Origin: Nitratireductor soli
GTDB taxonomy: Bacteria; Pseudomonadota; Alphaproteobacteria; Rhizobiales; Rhizobiaceae
NCBI RefSeq assembly: GCF_001050155.1
Contig: NZ_LFVY01000009.1
Span: forward strand, 177,388 to 241,387
Direction of reading: 5' to 3'
DNA length: 64,000 nt
The translations under genes and the position numbers were made by a program. Below the pieces are notes generated by a model. That model was not told where the DNA came from and did no database searches. It saw only the letters and a program-made list of their open reading frames with translations. This document shows positions 8,026-18,551 of the stretch, piece after piece. The stretch's first letter is position 1; every line of letters starts with the position of its first letter.

Positions 8026-8412
8026 TCAGCCGCGGACCAGCCGCGGCGATTTGTCGAACACCGCCAGAACCCGTGCCAGTTCATGGCCGCGCTTGAGAAT
8101 GGCGCCGGTTGCCGCAACGACGCTGTAGGCGCCCTGCTTGCGCGTCAATTTCGGATCCTTGACGATCTGGAAAAGCGGAATCTCGCTGGCTCGGCGAAAA
8201 ACGGAGAAGATGGCGCGGTCTTTCAGATGGTCGATGGCGTAGTCGCGCCATTCGCCCGCTGCGACCATGTGGCCGTAGAGGCGGAGTATCTGGTCCAGCT
8301 CACGCCGCTCGAAGGTAACGGGAAGGTCGGATCGCGCCTGCCGCGCCTCGTGCAGCGGAATCAATATTCCGGAGCCGTCCCTATCCTCCCCCTGGTTGCC
8401 GTAATCGGTCAT
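8026..8412 (-). CDS. DUF2794 domain-containing protein
   Basis: Cytosolic protein of about 128 residues matching the alphaproteobacterial DUF2794 family (conserved FERRELDQILRLYGHMV and DYAIDHLKDRAIFSVFRR segments, and a C-terminal RGHELARVLAVFDKSPRL). Function is unknown; the family is nearly restricted to alphaproteobacteria and supports the taxonomic placement. ATG 8412 starts at MTDYGN; an upstream ATG at 8427 is possible. It is convergent with the GNAT gene across a palindromic element. Confidence 0.85.
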   Translation of the reverse strand: MTDYGNQGEDRDGSGILIPLHEARQARSDLPVTFERRELDQILRLYGHMVAAGEWRDYAIDHLKDRAIFSVFRRASEIPLFQIVKDPKLTRKQGAYSVVAATGAILKRGHELARVLAVFDKSPRLVRG

Positions 8413-8786
8413 TGGCCTGACCCTCATGACGATTTGGTGACGTGGAAGGTTCGCCCGAGGCCACGCGAAATGCAAGCCCCGCGTTCTTTACAGCATCGAC
8501 CCGAAAATCGGAATCGATCTTCGGAAAGCACGATGTGTAGATTCAAAGAGTTAGAACGTCCTTGTGTAGCGCCCGAATGGACGCACGGCGCTCCAAGACG
8601 CGGAAGGCAACGGAAAGGCGTTCTCGCGCGGCAGCTGTTTGCCGGCGCAGCTTTTCTGATTCGCAACCCGCAATCGTTAGCCGACGGTCACAAATCAGGA
8701 CGAACTGTCGGAATTGGTGATGGCTTGCCACATTCTCGCCGTGTTTTGTCCAAGCTCATGCCCCATTATCCCATGACCATCGCCTT
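8413..8786. other. intergenic region with a repeat copy and otherwise no recognised feature
   Basis: Gap between DUF2794 and the structured RNA candidate. 8488-8598 holds a minus-strand copy of the TAGAGCGC-type repeat. In the rest (8600-8786) I see no convincing reading frame on either strand and no confident promoter; the upstream promoter of DUF2794 must lie in its left part. Confidence 0.6.
8488..8598 (-). repeat. dispersed palindromic repeat (family II), full copy
   Basis: Read on the minus strand this copy runs GGAGCGCCGTGCGTCC ... GATTC ... CATCGTGCTTTCCGAAGATCG ... GGGTCGATGC (cited in pieces) and matches, with few changes, the element at 16686-16788 after the ccmG gene. It contains the CCGAAAATCG-type hairpin and terminal GCATCG/CGATGC bases. 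Family of non-coding palindromic repeats as found between genes in rhizobia. Confidence 0.75.
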
Positions 8787-8946
8787 GTTGCCTGAGACGG
8801 TTCGGTCCGGACACCGGCCTCGAAAACCCCAAGCCCCCCGCCCTCGGGGTCATGGCCGGATCGAACCAACTCGGGTCTCCCGGTCCAGGCAACGGTCCCA
8901 AGGAAGTCACAACCGGTGCTGGTCCAGCCAGCGCCGGTTTTTTCAT
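8787..8946 (+). ncRNA. candidate structured small RNA with intrinsic terminator
   Basis: A ~107-nt rod is visible: outer stem GTTGCCTG 8787-8794 with CAGGCAAC 8886-8893; AGAC 8795-8798 with GTCT 8875-8878; a continuous 12-bp helix GGTTCGGTCCGG 8799-8810 with CCGGATCGAACC 8856-8867 (one G-T); and apical ACCCC 8826-8830 with GGGGT 8846-8850. It is followed on the same strand by a terminator (8911-8946). No plus-strand gene precedes it, so the terminator needs an independent transcript. No reading frame explains it. A 6S-like or unknown trans-acting RNA is possible; I do not recognise the family, and no clear promoter was found. Confidence 0.5.
8911..8946 (+). terminator. Rho-independent terminator, plus strand
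   Basis: ACCGGTGCTGG (8912-8922) pairs with CCAGCGCCGGT (8928-8938; one G-T), followed by TTTTTT. Direction is plus only; the convergent DUF1223 gene on the minus strand would see A residues, not T. It therefore terminates the transcript from 8.4-8.9 kb. Confidence 0.85.
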
Positions 8947-8965
8947 GTTGGGGAGGAAAGGCCGG

Positions 8966-9751
8966 TCAGGGCGCCAGCAGCGCCGCGCCGAGGATCGGGC
9001 CCGGGCGACCGCTCTTGTCGACCACCTGCAGCAGCACGGCGCAGCCATTGCCCTTTTTCATCAGCTCGTTCTTCGGCAATTCGAAGCTCTTTGGCGTGCC
9101 GCTCCACATGCCGATGGTCTGCATGCCGTTGACGGTGTTCCAGTAATCGAGGGTTTGGCCACGGTTTTCGCCGGCGCGGATGGCGACGGACTGCTTTGGG
9201 GTAAAATCGACAATGACGACATGCGCATTGACAGGTTCCCTGTCGCCCTTGTCGGTCAACCCGCCGGCGACGATGACAATGCTGTCGCCCTTGTCCTCGA
9301 TTGAAACGTCGGCCCGCAGCCCGCGCGCCGTGTGCGCCATGTCGTCGAGCGCCGATTGAATCCGGTCGCGGCGGGCACCGTTCATGTCGCGCTGGCCGTT
9401 GACGATGGCCTGGGGGGTGTAGACGGACATCTTGTCGAGCGTTTTCGCATAGGCGCGCTGACGGGCGGTGTTCTCGGCGCTGCCCAGAACGTCATGCCAG
9501 CCGAGATAATCCCAATAATCGACATGATAGGCGAGCGCCACAATGTGTCTGGATTGGGCAAGTTCGGCCAAAACCGCGTCGGCCGGCGGGCAGGAATTGC
9601 AGCCCTGACTGGTGAACAGCTCGACGACGCCCAGGGGGCGGACTGCCTTGCCGTCGGCGAAGGCGGCGTACGGCAGGCATAAGGCAAGGGCGAACAGAAC
9701 CGCCCCGCCAATCGGGATCCGCCATCTCGTCGGTTTCGAGGTTCTGGTCAT
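8966..9751 (-). CDS. DUF1223 domain-containing secreted protein (thioredoxin-like)
   Basis: About 261 residues from the ATG at 9751 (an in-frame ATG at 9775 is alternative). A signal peptide with hydrophobic VLFALALCLPYAAFA precedes the mature chain. The DUF1223 hallmark VVELFTSQGCNSCPPAD carries a CxxC (Cys-Asn-Ser-Cys) in a thioredoxin-like setting, followed by HVDYWDYLGW. The family is periplasmic and presumed redox-active; no enzymatic function is established. It converges on the RNA candidate at 8.8 kb and is divergent from the ceramidase-like gene. Confidence 0.88.
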   Translation of the reverse strand: MTRTSKPTRWRIPIGGAVLFALALCLPYAAFADGKAVRPLGVVELFTSQGCNSCPPADAVLAELAQSRHIVALAYHVDYWDYLGWHDVLGSAENTARQRAYAKTLDKMSVYTPQAIVNGQRDMNGARRDRIQSALDDMAHTARGLRADVSIEDKGDSIVIVAGGLTDKGDREPVNAHVVIVDFTPKQSVAIRAGENRGQTLDYWNTVNGMQTIGMWSGTPKSFELPKNELMKKGNGCAVLLQVVDKSGRPGPILGAALLAP

Positions 9752-9873
9752 CGCCGCCCAACTTAAGATTTTCAATCGCCGCGAATCTAGGCAGATTAGC
9801 TGCTCAATAAAAAGTCACGTTGCGGTGAAACAGGGGGCGATAGCAAGGTGGGAATGTTCTTGGCGGAATTGTC

Positions 9874-10548
9874 GTGAGCGGGGAACTGTTCGCCGCGCTC
9901 GATCTCTATTGCGAGCGTACGGGGCCGGAATTCTGGTCGGAGCCGATCAATGCGCTGAGCAATCTCGCCTTCGTCGCCGCGGGCCTGTGGGGCGTGCGCG
10001 CCGCGCAGCGAAACGGCGCCGGCCGGTTTGCCGCAATCCTTGCCTGGTGGGTGGTGGTGATCGGCCTCGGTTCCGGCCTGTTCCACACTTTTGCCAACAG
10101 GATGACGGCCTGGGCGGACATCCTGCCGATCGTCGGCTTCACCTTCGCCTACACATTGCTCAACCTGCACCGTTTCATCGGGCTGCGCTGGAGCAAGGCA
10201 TGGCTGGGTCTCGTCGCCTTCTATGCGGCGGCTGGGCTGGTGACGGCGCTGCTGCCTGGCTGGGTGCATGCCGCCACCAACAATACCACCATGTATCTCC
10301 CCGCCCTGCTGGCGCTGCTGTTCTTCGGCGGGGTGGAAGTGGCGACCGGGCGGCGGGTCGGGTGGTACAATCTGGCGGCGGCGGCGATCTTTGTGGTTTC
10401 GGCCGCCTGCCGCATCGTCGATCCGGCCGTATGCGGCGGCTTCCCGCTCGGCACGCATTTCCTCTGGCACCTGTTCAACGGGCTGATGCTGGGCGTGCTT
10501 CTGGCGGCGACGGCGCGCTATGGCGCGCCGCGCGACGTTTATCGCTGA
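9874..10548 (+). CDS. ceramidase domain membrane protein
   Basis: 224-residue polytopic membrane protein of the alkaline ceramidase/CREST family: starts with the LDLYCERTGPEFWSEPINA motif, then GSGLFHTFANRMTAWADILPI (parts: GLFHTFAN, WADILP) and near the end HFLWHLFNGLMLG, which provide the conserved histidines and aspartates that bind zinc in the family. About seven hydrophobic segments. The family hydrolyses amide-linked lipids such as ceramides; many alphaproteobacteria carry a homologue without known substrate. Start is GTG at 9874. It converges on acnA with the acnA terminator between them. Confidence 0.85.
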   Translation: MSGELFAALDLYCERTGPEFWSEPINALSNLAFVAAGLWGVRAAQRNGAGRFAAILAWWVVVIGLGSGLFHTFANRMTAWADILPIVGFTFAYTLLNLHRFIGLRWSKAWLGLVAFYAAAGLVTALLPGWVHAATNNTTMYLPALLALLFFGGVEVATGRRVGWYNLAAAAIFVVSAACRIVDPAVCGGFPLGTHFLWHLFNGLMLGVLLAATARYGAPRDVYR

Positions 10549-10560
10549 CGGGCCCGAAAA

Positions 10561-10596
10561 CGAAAAACCCCGCCGGTGCGCAAGGCGCCGGCGGGG
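10561..10596 (-). terminator. Rho-independent terminator of acnA
   Basis: 12-bp GC-rich stem (10568-10579 with 10585-10596) with the T-run on the minus strand (AAAAA at 10563-10567 on plus), 25 bp beyond the acnA stop codon. Confidence 0.88.
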
Positions 10597-10620
10597 CGAT
10601 TTGAGAAGGCCGGTTCAGCC

Positions 10621-13314
<2,694 letters not shown>

Positions 13315-13575
13315 GGGCGATCCTATCCTGGTCTGTTCATCCGAAACGGGAACGGACTCCTCTAGGCATCACGCGCAAAAGGTGCGGGTACGGTCATTTC
13401 CGCCGTCCGCCCCCAGCGTCCCGGGCCGTTCAAGGCGGCGCGCGCGCGGGTATCGGCACAAAGAGTTACACGCCGACCGCTGGCGTGGTTGTCCGGCATA
13501 TAGAGAATTTCGTAAAAGAGTTCCATACCGATATGCGGCAAAACTGCTGCAACGCGAAAATTCAGGGATAAACTT

Positions 13576-14205
13576 TTGCCCGACAAGCAGGACATGATGC
13601 GGTTCGCCGCCGAGGAACTTGGTGGCGAGCGGGGCGGCGAGCCCGTGTTTTCCGGCGTGTCCTTCGCCCTTTCAGGCGGCGAGGCGCTGATGGTGACCGG
13701 GCCGAACGGAGCCGGAAAATCAACGCTGTTGCGTGTTCTGTGCGGCCTTTTGCCCGCCTCCGAGGGGGTGGTTCATCTGTCCGGTGGCGGCGAGGAGTGG
13801 CCGGATGCTGCCGCCGCCTGCCACTATCTCGGCCACCGCAACGCCATGAAGACGGCACTGAGCGTCACGGAGAATCTCGTCTTCTGGCAGGATTTCCTCG
13901 GTCATGGGCATCTTTCGCCGCAGGAGGCGCTGGAAACGGTGGGGCTCGACGACATCGGTCACCTGCCGTTCGGCTATCTGTCGACCGGCCAGCGCCGGCG
14001 CGCCGCCATCGCCCGCCTGCTGGTCAGCTACCGGCCGGTCTGGCTGCTCGACGAGCCGACGTCGGGTCTCGACAAGGCATCGGAGGCGCAGTTCGCCGCG
14101 CTGATGGGCGTGCATCTGGAGGATGGCGGGATCATCGTCGCCGCAACGCACCTGCCGCTCGGGCTGGATGGGGCGCGGGAACTGCGGTTGGGAGGGGCGC
14201 GCTGA
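13576..14205 (+). CDS. ccmA: heme exporter ATP-binding protein CcmA
   Basis: 209-residue ATPase of the cytochrome c maturation system I: Walker A GPNGAGKST near 40-48, degenerate signature YLSTGQRRRAAIARLL, Walker B VWLLDEP with TSGLD. With CcmB it forms the ABC part that releases holo-CcmE. TTG at 13576 is the first start; ATG at 13594 (MRFAAEEL) is equally possible, and neither has a strong ribosome site. It begins a ccmABCDG operon, but its downstream neighbour is separated by a 217-bp gap containing a palindromic repeat, unlike the tight spacing of the other ccm genes. Confidence 0.93.
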   Translation: MPDKQDMMRFAAEELGGERGGEPVFSGVSFALSGGEALMVTGPNGAGKSTLLRVLCGLLPASEGVVHLSGGGEEWPDAAAACHYLGHRNAMKTALSVTENLVFWQDFLGHGHLSPQEALETVGLDDIGHLPFGYLSTGQRRRAAIARLLVSYRPVWLLDEPTSGLDKASEAQFAALMGVHLEDGGIIVAATHLPLGLDGARELRLGGAR

Positions 14206-14224
14206 TGGAGGTTTTTGCCCGTCA

Positions 14225-14390
14225 CGCCCCCCTCTGCCCTGCCGGGCATCTCCCCCACAAGGGGGGAGATCAGCGATCGCCATTGCTTTCGCCAATCTCC
14301 CGCATTGCAAAAGAGGTGCCGGAGCAAGCGGCCAACCTAATCTCCCCCCTCGTGGGGGAGATGGCCGGCAGGCCAGAGGGGGGCGCGAAG
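14225..14390. repeat. palindromic repeat insertion between ccmA and ccmB
   Basis: Two near-identical arms of about 46 bp in opposite orientation (about 14225-14270 and 14340-14388), each carrying an ATCTCCCCC..GGGGGAGAT hairpin and a CCCCCCTCTG edge, flank a ~70-bp unique centre. The same CTCCCCC/GGGGGAG style of element occurs inside the E2 gene at 63.67-63.82 kb. It accounts for nearly the whole ccmA-ccmB gap. Confidence 0.85.
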
Positions 14391-14422
14391 GAGCACCATC
14401 CCACCAGTAGGAACGCGAACCC

Positions 14423-15088
14423 ATGCTAGCGCTCTTCCTGCGTGAAACGCGCCTCGGCACGCGGGCCGGCAGCGGGGCGCTGACCGGGGTGTTGTTCTTC
14501 CTCGCCGTCGTCGCCGTCATTCCTTTCGGCGTCGGGCCGGATCTCAACCTCCTGGCGCGCATCGGCCCGGCGATCCTGTGGATCGGCGCGCTGCTGGCCA
14601 GTCTCCTTGGCCTCGAACGCCTGTTCCAGGCCGACCGGGAGGACGGGTCGCTCGATCTCCTGCTCATTGCCGGCAGCCGGCACATGGTTGCGCTGACCGT
14701 GTTCGTCAAATGCCTGGCCCATTGGGCGGTCAACGTGCTGCCGCTGGTGGCGGTGACGCCGCTGCTCGGCCTGTTCATGAATGTCGAACCTGTGGGCATC
14801 ATGGCCGCCACGCTGACGCTGCTGGTCGGCACGCCGGCGATCACCTTCATCGGCGCGGTCGGCGCGGCCCTGGCCGTGGCGCTGCCGCGCGGCGGGCTTC
14901 TGGTGTCGGTGCTGATCCTGCCGCTCGTCATCCCCGTGCTCATCTTCGGCGTCGCCGCGGCGCGCGGGGCGATCGCCGATCCCGACCCGTTCCTGCCGCC
15001 TTTCCTCATTCTCGCCGCGCTGACATTGTTGTTTGCGGTGATCGGGCCGCTGGCCGCCGCCCTCGCCTTGCGCTGGAGCGGCGATTGA
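14423..15088 (+). CDS. ccmB: heme exporter permease CcmB
   Basis: 221-residue membrane protein with six predicted helices and the CcmB family features: N-terminal FLRETRLGTRAG, the GALLASLLGLERLFQADREDG loop (parts: LERLFQADRED), and the central PLLGLFMN segment. It is the permease of the CcmABCDE complex in the inner membrane. It lies after the palindromic insertion and 63 bp or less before ccmC, so it shares the operon. Confidence 0.93.
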   Translation: MLALFLRETRLGTRAGSGALTGVLFFLAVVAVIPFGVGPDLNLLARIGPAILWIGALLASLLGLERLFQADREDGSLDLLLIAGSRHMVALTVFVKCLAHWAVNVLPLVAVTPLLGLFMNVEPVGIMAATLTLLVGTPAITFIGAVGAALAVALPRGGLLVSVLILPLVIPVLIFGVAAARGAIADPDPFLPPFLILAALTLLFAVIGPLAAALALRWSGD

Positions 15089-15139
15089 ACGGGTGATCTG
15101 CGGCAAACGGGAAGATTGCGGAACAGGACGGGCAGCGTT

Positions 15140-15928
15140 ATGGGTTCAGGCATGACAGACGCCACCCCACAAGCTTCAACGCTTTCAGGCCGCCTGACGG
15201 CGCTGGCCAATCCGACGCGCTTCCTGGCGCTGGCCGACCGGCTGGTGCCGTGGCTCGGGGCGGTGGCGCTGGTCATCCTGGCCGTGGGGCTGTACACGGC
15301 CTTTGCCGCGCCCGAGGACTACCAGCAGGGCGCGACGGTGCGCATCATGTACATCCATGTGCCCTTCGCCTGGCTGGCCATGTTCTGCTATTCGCTGATG
15401 GCCATCGCGGCGCTTGGCACCTTGGTGTGGAAGCACCCGCTGGCCGATGTGGCGCTCAAGGCGGCTGCACCGATCGGTGCCGCCTTCACCGCTCTGGCGC
15501 TCCTCACCGGCTCGATCTGGGGCAAGCCCATGTGGGGCACCTGGTGGGTCTGGGACGCGCGGCTGACCTCGGTTTTCGTTCTGTTCCTGATGTATCTCGG
15601 CATCATCGCGCTGACGCGGGCCATGGACGATCCCGGCCGCTCGGCGCGCGCGGCGGCGATCCTGACGCTGGTCGGCTTCATCAACATTCCGATCATCAAG
15701 TTCTCCGTCGACTGGTGGAACACGCTGCATCAGCCGGCTTCCGTGTTCCGCCTCGACGGACCGACGATCCATCCGAGCTTGTTATGGCCGCTGCTGATTT
15801 GCGCGCTGGGTTTCACGCTGTTGTTCCTGACGCTGCACCTGATGGCGATGCGCGCCGAAATCTGGCGCCGCCGCGTCATCGCCATGCGCCGGCTTTCGGC
15901 CCGCGCTGCGGAAAGGGCGGCGCGATGA
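15140..15928 (+). CDS. ccmC: heme exporter CcmC (heme handling protein)
   Basis: About 262 residues, six helices, with the tryptophan-rich heme-handling motif GTWWVWDARLTS and conserved histidines in the periplasmic loops (IHVPFAW and HQPASV). CcmC loads heme onto CcmE. The frame is open from a TTG at 15116; ATG at 15140 follows AGGA and ATG at 15152 (MTDATPQ) is another candidate, so the N-terminus is uncertain by 4-12 residues. The stop overlaps ccmD. Confidence 0.92.
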   Translation: MGSGMTDATPQASTLSGRLTALANPTRFLALADRLVPWLGAVALVILAVGLYTAFAAPEDYQQGATVRIMYIHVPFAWLAMFCYSLMAIAALGTLVWKHPLADVALKAAAPIGAAFTALALLTGSIWGKPMWGTWWVWDARLTSVFVLFLMYLGIIALTRAMDDPGRSARAAAILTLVGFINIPIIKFSVDWWNTLHQPASVFRLDGPTIHPSLLWPLLICALGFTLLFLTLHLMAMRAEIWRRRVIAMRRLSARAAERAAR

Positions 15929-16107
15929 CCCATGCGGCCTACGTGTTCGCCGCCTACGGCATCTCCGCGCTGGTGATCGCCGCGCTCGGCATCTGGATCC
16001 TCATCGACCAGGCGGCGCGCAAGCGCGAGCTGAAGGAGCTGGAACAGCGCGGCGTTCGCCGTCGTTCCCAGCCCAAGGGCTCCGGCAAGAAGGGTCCCGG
16101 CAAATGA
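15925..16107 (+). CDS. ccmD: heme exporter protein CcmD
   Basis: Short 60-residue protein: MTHAAYVFAAYG start, one membrane helix (ALVIAALGIWILID) and a strongly basic C-terminal tail, exactly the CcmD pattern. CcmD helps release holo-CcmE from CcmABC. It overlaps ccmC by 4 bp and ccmG by 4 bp (ATGA at both junctions), showing translational coupling. Confidence 0.9.
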   Translation: MTHAAYVFAAYGISALVIAALGIWILIDQAARKRELKELEQRGVRRRSQPKGSGKKGPGK

Positions 16108-16688
16108 GCGTCAGCGGCGAGAAGACGGTGCGCGCGCGGCGTCTGATGCTGCTCCTGCCGCTCGCCGCGTTCCTGGCGCTTTCGGCGATCTTCCTCATGC
16201 AGCTCATGTCCGGCCACGATACCGCGCTGGTGCCGTCGGCGTTGATCGGCAAGCCGGCGCCGCAGACGGATCTGCCGCCGCTGGAAGGCATGGAGCTTCC
16301 CGGGCTCGCCTCGGCGGATTTCGCCGGCAAGGTGACGTTGGTCAATGTCTGGGGTTCCTGGTGCCTGCCGTGCCGGCAAGAGCATCCCCTCCTGATGCAA
16401 CTGGCCACGGACAAGCGTTTCGTGGTGGCCGGCCTCAACTACAAGGACAAGCCGGAGAATGCGCGGCGCTTCCTCGGCGATCTCGGCAATCCATTCGATG
16501 CGATCGGCGTCGACCAGAGCGGGCGAGCCGCCATCGACTGGGGCGTCTACGGCGTTCCCGAAACCTTCCTCGTCGGCCCGGATGGAGCGATCCGCTACAA
16601 GCACGTCGGCCCGTTTTCGCCCGAAAGCATCCGCAACGATCTGATGCCGCAGGTGGAGAAAGCCCTGGCCGATCTGCCGAAAGGCTAG
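16104..16688 (+). CDS. ccmG: thiol:disulfide interchange protein CcmG/DsbE
   Basis: 194-residue periplasmic thioredoxin-like protein tethered by an N-terminal membrane anchor (LLLPLAAFLALSAIFLMQL, cited in part). The redox site WCLPC is within NVWGSWCLPCRQEHP, and the family cis-proline region YGVPETFLV is intact. It reduces apocytochrome c cysteines before heme ligation. It is the last gene of the operon (no ccmE, F or H here). Its stop codon TAG is the first three bases of a dispersed repeat element. Confidence 0.93.
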   Translation: MSVSGEKTVRARRLMLLLPLAAFLALSAIFLMQLMSGHDTALVPSALIGKPAPQTDLPPLEGMELPGLASADFAGKVTLVNVWGSWCLPCRQEHPLLMQLATDKRFVVAGLNYKDKPENARRFLGDLGNPFDAIGVDQSGRAAIDWGVYGVPETFLVGPDGAIRYKHVGPFSPESIRNDLMPQVEKALADLPKG

Positions 16689-16788
16689 AGCGCCGTGCGT
16701 CCCTTTGGACGCACAAAGGATGCTCTTGCATTTTGAATCTATGCATCGTGCTTTCCGAAAATCGATTCCGATTTTCGGGCCGATGCAA
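16686..16788 (+). repeat. dispersed palindromic repeat (family II) after ccmG
   Basis: Starts at the ccmG stop codon (TAGAGCGCC). Contains hairpins GTGCGTCC/GGACGCAC (16695-16702, 16707-16714) and CCGAAAATCG/CGATTTTCGG (16755-16764, 16769-16778), the latter nested in TGCATCG/CGATGCA (16742-16748, 16781-16787). Same element as the minus-strand copy at 8488-8598. Probably the transcriptional end of the ccm operon. Confidence 0.8.
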
Positions 16789-16894
16789 TAGACAAACCGC
16801 GTCCCATTTCATGGTTCAGACGAATTGCTGCACTGCCGCAACGCAAATTTGCTGCAAGTGCTAACAATAGACGTCCGAAACAGAAGGGGACGCC

Positions 16895-17932
16895 ATGACC
16901 AGCGACATTATTGCCGAGCATTTCGAGAAGCAGGCGCAGGCCTGCGATCGCATGGGATCGCCTTTCACGGCACGGCTTTGCCGATTGCTGCCGGGTGTGC
17001 TCGACAAGGAAACGCAGACAGGGCAACGCATTCGCGGCTGGCCGGGCGATCCGCGCGCGGATGCGCTGGCGCTGAGAGTGTGCGGCGGGCTGCATGCGCT
17101 GGTTCTGTCGGGCGACGAAGCGCTTGCCGCCGTCTATCCGCCCAATGCGGCTTCCGATGCGGCGCTGCGCGCGGCGCTCGGTGATGCCATCGCCCGGCAT
17201 GACGCGCGGCTTTTCGCCAATCTCGACAGTGCGCCGCAGACCAACGAGATCGCCCGCTCGGCGCTGCTCCTGCCAGGCTTTCTCGCCATCGCGCGGGAAA
17301 CCGGCCTGCCGCTCGATCTCTACGAGATCGGCTCCAGCGCCGGCCTGAACCTGTTGTTTGATCGGTTTCACTATCGCTATGGCGATGCCGCATGGGGCGA
17401 TGACAGCGCGCCGGTGCGGCTGGCGCCGGAAATGCGTGGCAAGACGCCGATGCTCGACGGCGGGCTTGATATCGTTCGACGGCGGGGGAGCGACATCGCA
17501 CCGATAGACGTGGCGAAGCCGGAGGAGCGGCTGCGGCTGACATCCTATGTCTGGGCCGACCAGACGGCCCGCCTCGACAGGCTAGCGGCGGCCATCGGCA
17601 TTGCGGCGCGTCAGCCTTTCGAACTGGAGAAGGCGGACGCCGCCGATTTCGTCGACCGGGCGCTGGCGGCGCGTCGTCCCGATGCCGTTCTCGTGCTGTT
17701 TCACTCGATCATGTGGCAATATCTGCCGATGGCCACCCGCCGGCGCATCGAGCAGGCGTTGGCGGCGGCCGGCGCCGACGGCGGCGGACCGATCGCCTGG
17801 CTGCGCATGGAGCCGAGCGACACGAACGACCCCTATGCGGTCGTCCAGCTGACCCTGTGGCCCGACGGCGCGACGCGCGACCTGGCGCGTTGCGACTTCC
17901 ATGGACGCTGGATCGAGTGGCTGGCGGCTTAG
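16895..17932 (+). CDS. DUF2332 domain-containing protein
   Basis: 345-residue cytosolic protein of the DUF2332 family (conserved QTNEIARSALLLPGFLAIA and YEIGSSAGLNLLFDRFHY blocks, cited here by NEIARSALL and EIGSSAGLNLL). The second block resembles a glycine-rich motif I of class I methyltransferases, so an S-adenosylmethionine-dependent role has been guessed, but no function is proven. Ends in TTAG where its stop overlaps that of the convergent LysE gene. Confidence 0.83.
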   Translation: MTSDIIAEHFEKQAQACDRMGSPFTARLCRLLPGVLDKETQTGQRIRGWPGDPRADALALRVCGGLHALVLSGDEALAAVYPPNAASDAALRAALGDAIARHDARLFANLDSAPQTNEIARSALLLPGFLAIARETGLPLDLYEIGSSAGLNLLFDRFHYRYGDAAWGDDSAPVRLAPEMRGKTPMLDGGLDIVRRRGSDIAPIDVAKPEERLRLTSYVWADQTARLDRLAAAIGIAARQPFELEKADAADFVDRALAARRPDAVLVLFHSIMWQYLPMATRRRIEQALAAAGADGGGPIAWLRMEPSDTNDPYAVVQLTLWPDGATRDLARCDFHGRWIEWLAA

Positions 17933-18540
17933 CGGGCGGCGATGGCCGCCGCCGCGCCGGCCATCATGGAAGCACTGGTGCGGTTGGCGATGCGCATGGC
18001 GCGCGGGCTCTTGAGAAGCCGGCGCGCCTGGGACGCAGCGATGATCCAGGCTGTATCGACGGCAACCAGCACCACCACCATGGTCAAGGTCAGTTCGGCC
18101 CAGCCGATCAGCGTCACCGACGCCAGGTCGATGATGGTCGGCAGCAGGGCCAGGTAGAACATCATGATCTTCGGGTTGCCGAGCGTCACCGCCATGCCGG
18201 TCAGGAACAGGCGCCAGCGGGAGCCCGCTTGCGGCATCTCCTCCTCGGTCACGCCGACAGGGGCCGTCCACATCTTCCAGGCCAGATAGAGCAGGTAGGC
18301 GACGCCGGCATATTTGATGACCAGGAAGGCCATGTGAAAGGTCTCGGCGACGAAGGCCAGGCCGAAGATCGCGCAGGACAGCCAGATCGCCTCGCCGATC
18401 CACATGGCGGCGAGAAAGGGCAGGACGTCGCGATAGCCGCGGGTGATGACGCGCGCCACCAGGGCCGCGACGCTGGGACCGGGGGAACCGGCGGCGACCA
18501 GCAGCGCGCCGGCAAAGATGATCAGGGCGGAGATGTCCAT
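17929..18540 (-). CDS. LysE/RhtB family amino acid exporter
   Basis: 203-residue membrane protein with six hydrophobic segments and the LysE family signature GSPGPSVAALVARVITRG after the first helix, and the GNPKIMMFYLALLP block. Family members export basic or neutral amino acids and their derivatives. The open frame extends far upstream through the next gene, but ATG 18540 gives the standard family N-terminus MDISALIIF. It is the second of two tandem LysE genes 11 bp apart, likely one transcript. Confidence 0.9.
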   Translation of the reverse strand: MDISALIIFAGALLVAAGSPGPSVAALVARVITRGYRDVLPFLAAMWIGEAIWLSCAIFGLAFVAETFHMAFLVIKYAGVAYLLYLAWKMWTAPVGVTEEEMPQAGSRWRLFLTGMAVTLGNPKIMMFYLALLPTIIDLASVTLIGWAELTLTMVVVLVAVDTAWIIAASQARRLLKSPRAMRIANRTSASMMAGAAAAIAAR

Positions 18541-18551
18541 CGAAGCTCTTC

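Noticed and set aside
8846..8893. tRNA-like sequence (GGATCGAACC, T-loop-like) in the 8.8 kb region
   Set aside because: No matching acceptor or anticodon arm at the right distance on either strand; the bases are better explained by the rod-like RNA fold.
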